NCBI GenBank assembly: GCA_001437625.1 | Contig: LIAL01000048.1 | Location: 1 to 9,012, forward strand | Length of the DNA stretch: 9,012 nucleotides | Direction: 5' to 3' | From: Nitrosopumilus sp. BACL13 MAG-121220-bin23 | Lineage (GTDB): Archaea > Thermoproteota > Nitrososphaeria > Nitrososphaerales > Nitrosopumilaceae | Part shown: positions 6,053-9,012 of the stretch, piece by piece | Numbering within the stretch: the first letter of the stretch is position 1 | How the letters are laid out: every line of letters begins with the position of its first letter | Position numbers and translations under genes: made by a program | Notes under the pieces: generated by a model | The model's database searches: none | Told to the model about the DNA's origin: nothing | Seen by the model: only the letters and a program-made list of their open reading frames with translations

Positions 6053-8371
6053 ATGGAACCAAAAATATCAGAGAAAGCATGGAATCCAGAATTAGAAAAA
6101 AATATTCTAAAACAATGGGAAGAGGATAAAATTTATGATTTTATACCTAAAGAAAATAACTTTACAATAGACACACCGCCACCATATCCATCAGGTAGAC
6201 CATGGCACATAGGTGCAGCAGCACATTATTCACAAATAGATATGATTGCACGTACTGCAAGAATGGCTGGAAAAAATGTATATTTTCCAATTGGTATAGA
6301 CAGAAACGGATTACCAGTAGAGCTGTATACAGAAAAAAAGCACAAAATTAGAATGAGAGAAACAGATAGGAATGAATTTCTAGGTCTATGTAAAAATGCT
6401 TTAGATGATTTAGAAGCAGAAATGATTCTAATTATGAAAAATTTAGGAATTAGTGGCGATTTTGCAAATTACTATAGAACAGATTCTGAAGAATATAGAA
6501 CACTAACACAATCAACATTCATTGACTTGTGGAAAAAAGGTCAAGTGTATCTTGCAAATAGACCCAACAATTACGATTGGATTTCAGGAACTACCATTGC
6601 AGATGCAGAAATAATCCATGAAGACATACAAACCAAATTAGTTTACATGAAATTTAAAATAAAAGATACAGATCAGGAAATAATTATTGCAAGTACAAGG
6701 CCAGAGTTACTTTGCGCATGTAGAACAATTATTGTAAATCCAGAAGATGAGAGATACTCAAAATATATCGGCAAAAAAATAATTGTTCCAATTACCAATG
6801 CAGAAGTAGAATTAATAACTCATAATTCAGCTAAACAAGAATTTGGATCAGGGGCAGTAATGGTATGTAGTTATGGTGATCAAAACGATGTTGCATTATT
6901 TAGAGAGTTACAATTAGAAGAAATAATTGCAATTGGACTAGATGGAAGAATGACAGAAGTTGCAGGCGAATATGCAGGCTTGAAACCAAAACAAGCAAGA
7001 ACAAAAATTATAGAAGATTTAGAGACCAGAGGATTTGTTGAAAAAATTGAAGACATTATTCATAGAACTCCAATTTCAGAAAGAAGTAAAGCTCCAATTG
7101 AAATAATACCAATGGAAGAATATTATCTTAAACAAAAAGAAAAAGTGGAAAAAATGAAAAAAATAGGAGAAGAAATAACATTTCATCCTACAATGCATAA
7201 GCAGATTTTGATGAATTGGTTAGAATCAATTAATATTGATTGGCCAATTTCAAGAAGAAGATTTTACGGTACTGAAATTCCAATTTGGTATTGTAAAAAG
7301 TGTTCAGAGCCACATGTTCCAGAACCAGGAAAATATTACAGGCCTTGGAATCAAAAATGTCCAATAGCAAATTGTACAAAATGTAAATCTACAGAGTTTA
7401 TCGGTGAAGAAAGAACATTTGACACATGGATGGATTCCAGCGTATCACCACTTTTCATTAGTAAATTTGGAAAAGATGAGGAATTTTTCAAAAAAGTTTA
7501 TCCAGCATCAATTAGACCACAAGCAAAAGACATTGTGAGAACATGGCTATACTACACGTTATTGAGATGTGAAGAATTAACAGGAGAAAAACCATGGTCT
7601 GAAGCTTGGGTAATGGGGTACGGTTTAGATGAAAAAGGAATGAAAATGAGTAAAAGTAAAGGAAATGCAATAGATCCATTACCAGTAATTGAAAAATTAG
7701 GTGCAGACACTTTTAGATTTTGGAGTGCAAGTGAGATTAATCACGGATATGACTTTAGATGTAATGAACAAAAAATTGAATCAACTAGAAAATTTTTAAG
7801 TAAATTATGGAATGTGTCCAGATTTTTGTCTAGTTTTCCAGTAATTGATTCAGGAGTTACAAATCCTTCAGATAAATGGATTTTATCTGAATTAGATAAG
7901 GTAGTAAAAGAATGTAAGAAAGGTTATGAAGAATATAATTTCTTTATTCCTGCAATTGCAATTAGAGAATTTACCTGGAATGTATTTGCAGCACACTATA
8001 TTGAAATGGTCAAAACTAGAGCATATGGAATTAATTTTTCAGATGAAGAAAGAGATGGTGCAATATTTACACTTCATAAAACATTGGCAACAATTTTAAA
8101 ATTATTAGCTCCAATTACACCCTTCATTACAGAACATCTTTGGAAAATATTGTATTCAAATGAAAGTATACATAAAGAAAAACAAGTTGATGTTGAAAAT
8201 ATAGAAGAACAAACAGAAATTACTAAACAAATAGCTGAATTCAATTCCAAAGTTTGGAATGAAAAAAAATCTCAAAATTTATCATTAAAAGATTCAATTA
8301 AAATTGAAATTCCAGAAATACTAAAACCATTTGAAAAAGATTTAAAATCAATGCATAATTTAGTAGATTAA
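6053..8371 (+). CDS. valS: Valyl-tRNA synthetase, archaeal type
   Basis: ValS activates valine with ATP, charges tRNA-Val, and removes misacylated threonine. The 772-residue class-I enzyme has the ATP-site HIGH-type motif as PSGRPWHIGAAAHY (46-59), an editing (CP1) domain at about 190-340 with STRPELL (214-220) and GAVMVCSYGDQNDV (267-280), the WPISRRRFYGTEIPIWYC strand (397-414), a likely zinc site (C414, C417, C441, C444), DTWMDSS (457-463), the KMSKS loop GMKMSKSKGNAIDP (529-542), and a helical anticodon-binding domain from about 605. WPISRR..YG..IP.WYC and the GDxxD form of the editing loop favour valine over isoleucine or leucine enzymes. It is shorter than bacterial ValS (about 900 residues) and lacks the long C-terminal coiled coil. 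The fourth HIGH residue is Ala, not His. It starts 6 nt after queD, with an A8 run directly before the ATG, so co-transcription is likely. Confidence 0.95.
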   Translation: MEPKISEKAWNPELEKNILKQWEEDKIYDFIPKENNFTIDTPPPYPSGRPWHIGAAAHYSQIDMIARTARMAGKNVYFPIGIDRNGLPVELYTEKKHKIRMRETDRNEFLGLCKNALDDLEAEMILIMKNLGISGDFANYYRTDSEEYRTLTQSTFIDLWKKGQVYLANRPNNYDWISGTTIADAEIIHEDIQTKLVYMKFKIKDTDQEIIIASTRPELLCACRTIIVNPEDERYSKYIGKKIIVPITNAEVELITHNSAKQEFGSGAVMVCSYGDQNDVALFRELQLEEIIAIGLDGRMTEVAGEYAGLKPKQARTKIIEDLETRGFVEKIEDIIHRTPISERSKAPIEIIPMEEYYLKQKEKVEKMKKIGEEITFHPTMHKQILMNWLESINIDWPISRRRFYGTEIPIWYCKKCSEPHVPEPGKYYRPWNQKCPIANCTKCKSTEFIGEERTFDTWMDSSVSPLFISKFGKDEEFFKKVYPASIRPQAKDIVRTWLYYTLLRCEELTGEKPWSEAWVMGYGLDEKGMKMSKSKGNAIDPLPVIEKLGADTFRFWSASEINHGYDFRCNEQKIESTRKFLSKLWNVSRFLSSFPVIDSGVTNPSDKWILSELDKVVKECKKGYEEYNFFIPAIAIREFTWNVFAAHYIEMVKTRAYGINFSDEERDGAIFTLHKTLATILKLLAPITPFITEHLWKILYSNESIHKEKQVDVENIEEQTEITKQIAEFNSKVWNEKKSQNLSLKDSIKIEIPEILKPFEKDLKSMHNLVD

Positions 8372-8392
8372 ATTATTATTGTAGATTAAATT
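8363..8392 (+). repeat. 12-bp direct repeat at the valS stop (18-nt period)
   Basis: GTAGATTAAATT occurs at 8363-8374 and again at 8381-8392. The 18-nt period keeps frame, so the last two valS codons and stop (Val-Asp-TAA) are duplicated as Val-Asp-TAA at 8381-8389, forming a second in-frame stop. A small tandem duplication is the simplest origin. Confidence 0.6.
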
Positions 8393-8448
8393 GGCACTAG
8401 AAATATATGATATTAATATTGAAATAGAAGAAAAAGATTTTTTCATTA

Positions 8449-9012
8449 TTGAGTAAACAATACAAAAGTTTCATAGAAGAATTAAAAATTCAATGTCCAG
8501 AGTTACCAAAAGACAATCTAAAGGATGTTACAACTAATTCAGGATTATCCACATTAGAGGACTTTACCAAGGCTGAATTTGTTAATTTCGAGGCAAAGAG
8601 AGAGGATCTATATAGATTAAGTATGGATATTGAAGCATATGCAGTAAAAAATTATGTACCATTGCTAGCTACATTTGAAACTGAAAAATTATACAAATAC
8701 GTACAAAAAAGGTATACAAATATTTTGAAAAAAATTCCCCATGCATGGGTAATTGGAGGTTTTGATGATCCATTTTTAATTCCACCAGATTCAGTTCCAA
8801 GTACAGCAGAGATTCTAAGTTGTATAGATACAAATATTGAAAAAATGTGGATAGTAGTCACAAAAGGACCAAATGGTCCATTTGGTTTAGTTGTAGAAGA
8901 TTTAGGTGATGATAAATTTAGAGGTTTTTTCTCAATGGATTCAAAAATAATTGAAAAAGTTATAAAAATTATCAACGATATAATGCGAATTGAAATTAAT
9001 TTTTCTAAATAA
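8449..9012 (+). CDS. DICT-domain protein, TTG start
   Basis: The 187-residue product starts at TTG 8449; an in-frame TAG at 8425-8427 rules out much extension, and the N-terminus MSKQYKSFIEELK looks natural. Residues about 50-178 resemble the DICT sensory domain found in haloarchaeal bacterio-opsin-activator-like regulators, diguanylate cyclases and two-component proteins: KREDLYRLSMDIEAYA (50-65), a Tyr/Lys-rich helix, HAWVIGGFDDP (98-108), then MWIVVTKGPNGPFGLVVEDLG (133-153) and KFRGFFSMDSKIIEKVI (156-172). Residues 1-49 form a short N-terminal region (LEDFTKAEF) that often precedes such domains. There is no DNA-binding, kinase or GGDEF output domain, so it would be a stand-alone sensor or adaptor. 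The ligand of DICT domains is unknown. The gene lies 77 nt behind valS and ends with TAA at the last base of the window. The family call is by pattern recognition. Confidence 0.75.
   Translation: MSKQYKSFIEELKIQCPELPKDNLKDVTTNSGLSTLEDFTKAEFVNFEAKREDLYRLSMDIEAYAVKNYVPLLATFETEKLYKYVQKRYTNILKKIPHAWVIGGFDDPFLIPPDSVPSTAEILSCIDTNIEKMWIVVTKGPNGPFGLVVEDLGDDKFRGFFSMDSKIIEKVIKIINDIMRIEINFSK

Noticed and set aside
4315..6063. Shared bases AAAATGGAACCAAAA at the starts of the pentapeptide gene (4315) and valS (6052)
   Set aside because: Similarity ends right after the Met-Glu-Pro-Lys codons and the proteins are unrelated, so it is likely coincidence in an A-rich context.
8652..8975. 107-codon minus-strand open frame opposite the DICT gene
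   Set aside because: Composition is that of reverse-complement coding DNA with no recognisable motif, while the plus strand carries a coherent domain.

Overview
The window looks like chromosomal DNA from a marine ammonia-oxidising archaeon (Nitrososphaerota/Thaumarchaeota, Nitrosopumilus-like). The evidence is strongly AT-rich coding DNA with A/T third positions throughout, archaeal-type RtcB, PurB and a short archaeal-type valyl-tRNA synthetase, a PDCD5-family gene directly behind rtcB, and AT-rich TATA-like boxes about 20-28 nt before several start codons. This last pattern fits the leaderless or very short-leader transcripts known in these archaea. The assignment rests on recognising the protein families, not on a database search.

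Layout. On the left, two genes read leftward: rtcB (RNA ligase) and, overlapping its stop codon, the 5' part of a PDCD5-like DNA-binding protein that runs off the window edge. A divergent gap follows. It holds its own promoter-like boxes and a small rightward reading frame (1827-1981) that is intact only if one extra A is read at a run of nine A residues. Then comes purB, rightward, whose end overlaps by 8 nt the end of a convergent asparagine-synthetase-like gene that lacks the glutaminase domain. The rest reads rightward: a pentapeptide-repeat protein, a pterin-4a-carbinolamine dehydratase, a QueD-like 6-carboxytetrahydropterin synthase with an extra N-terminal domain, valS only 6 nt behind it, and a DICT-domain protein whose stop codon is the last three bases of the window.

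How the genes work together. Three genes serve RNA or tRNA: rtcB (splicing and repair ligation), queD (likely the pterin step towards preQ0 and archaeosine in tRNA), and valS (charging tRNA-Val). The carbinolamine dehydratase next to queD makes a small pterin neighbourhood. PurB is purine synthesis. No mobile element, CRISPR array, rRNA or tRNA gene was recognised. The window is mainly housekeeping. The points most worth a second look are the frameshifted small gene with its A9 slippery run, the nuclease-fold-like extension on QueD, the stand-alone AsnB-like synthetase domain, and the TTG-started DICT protein with a tiny overlapping upstream frame.
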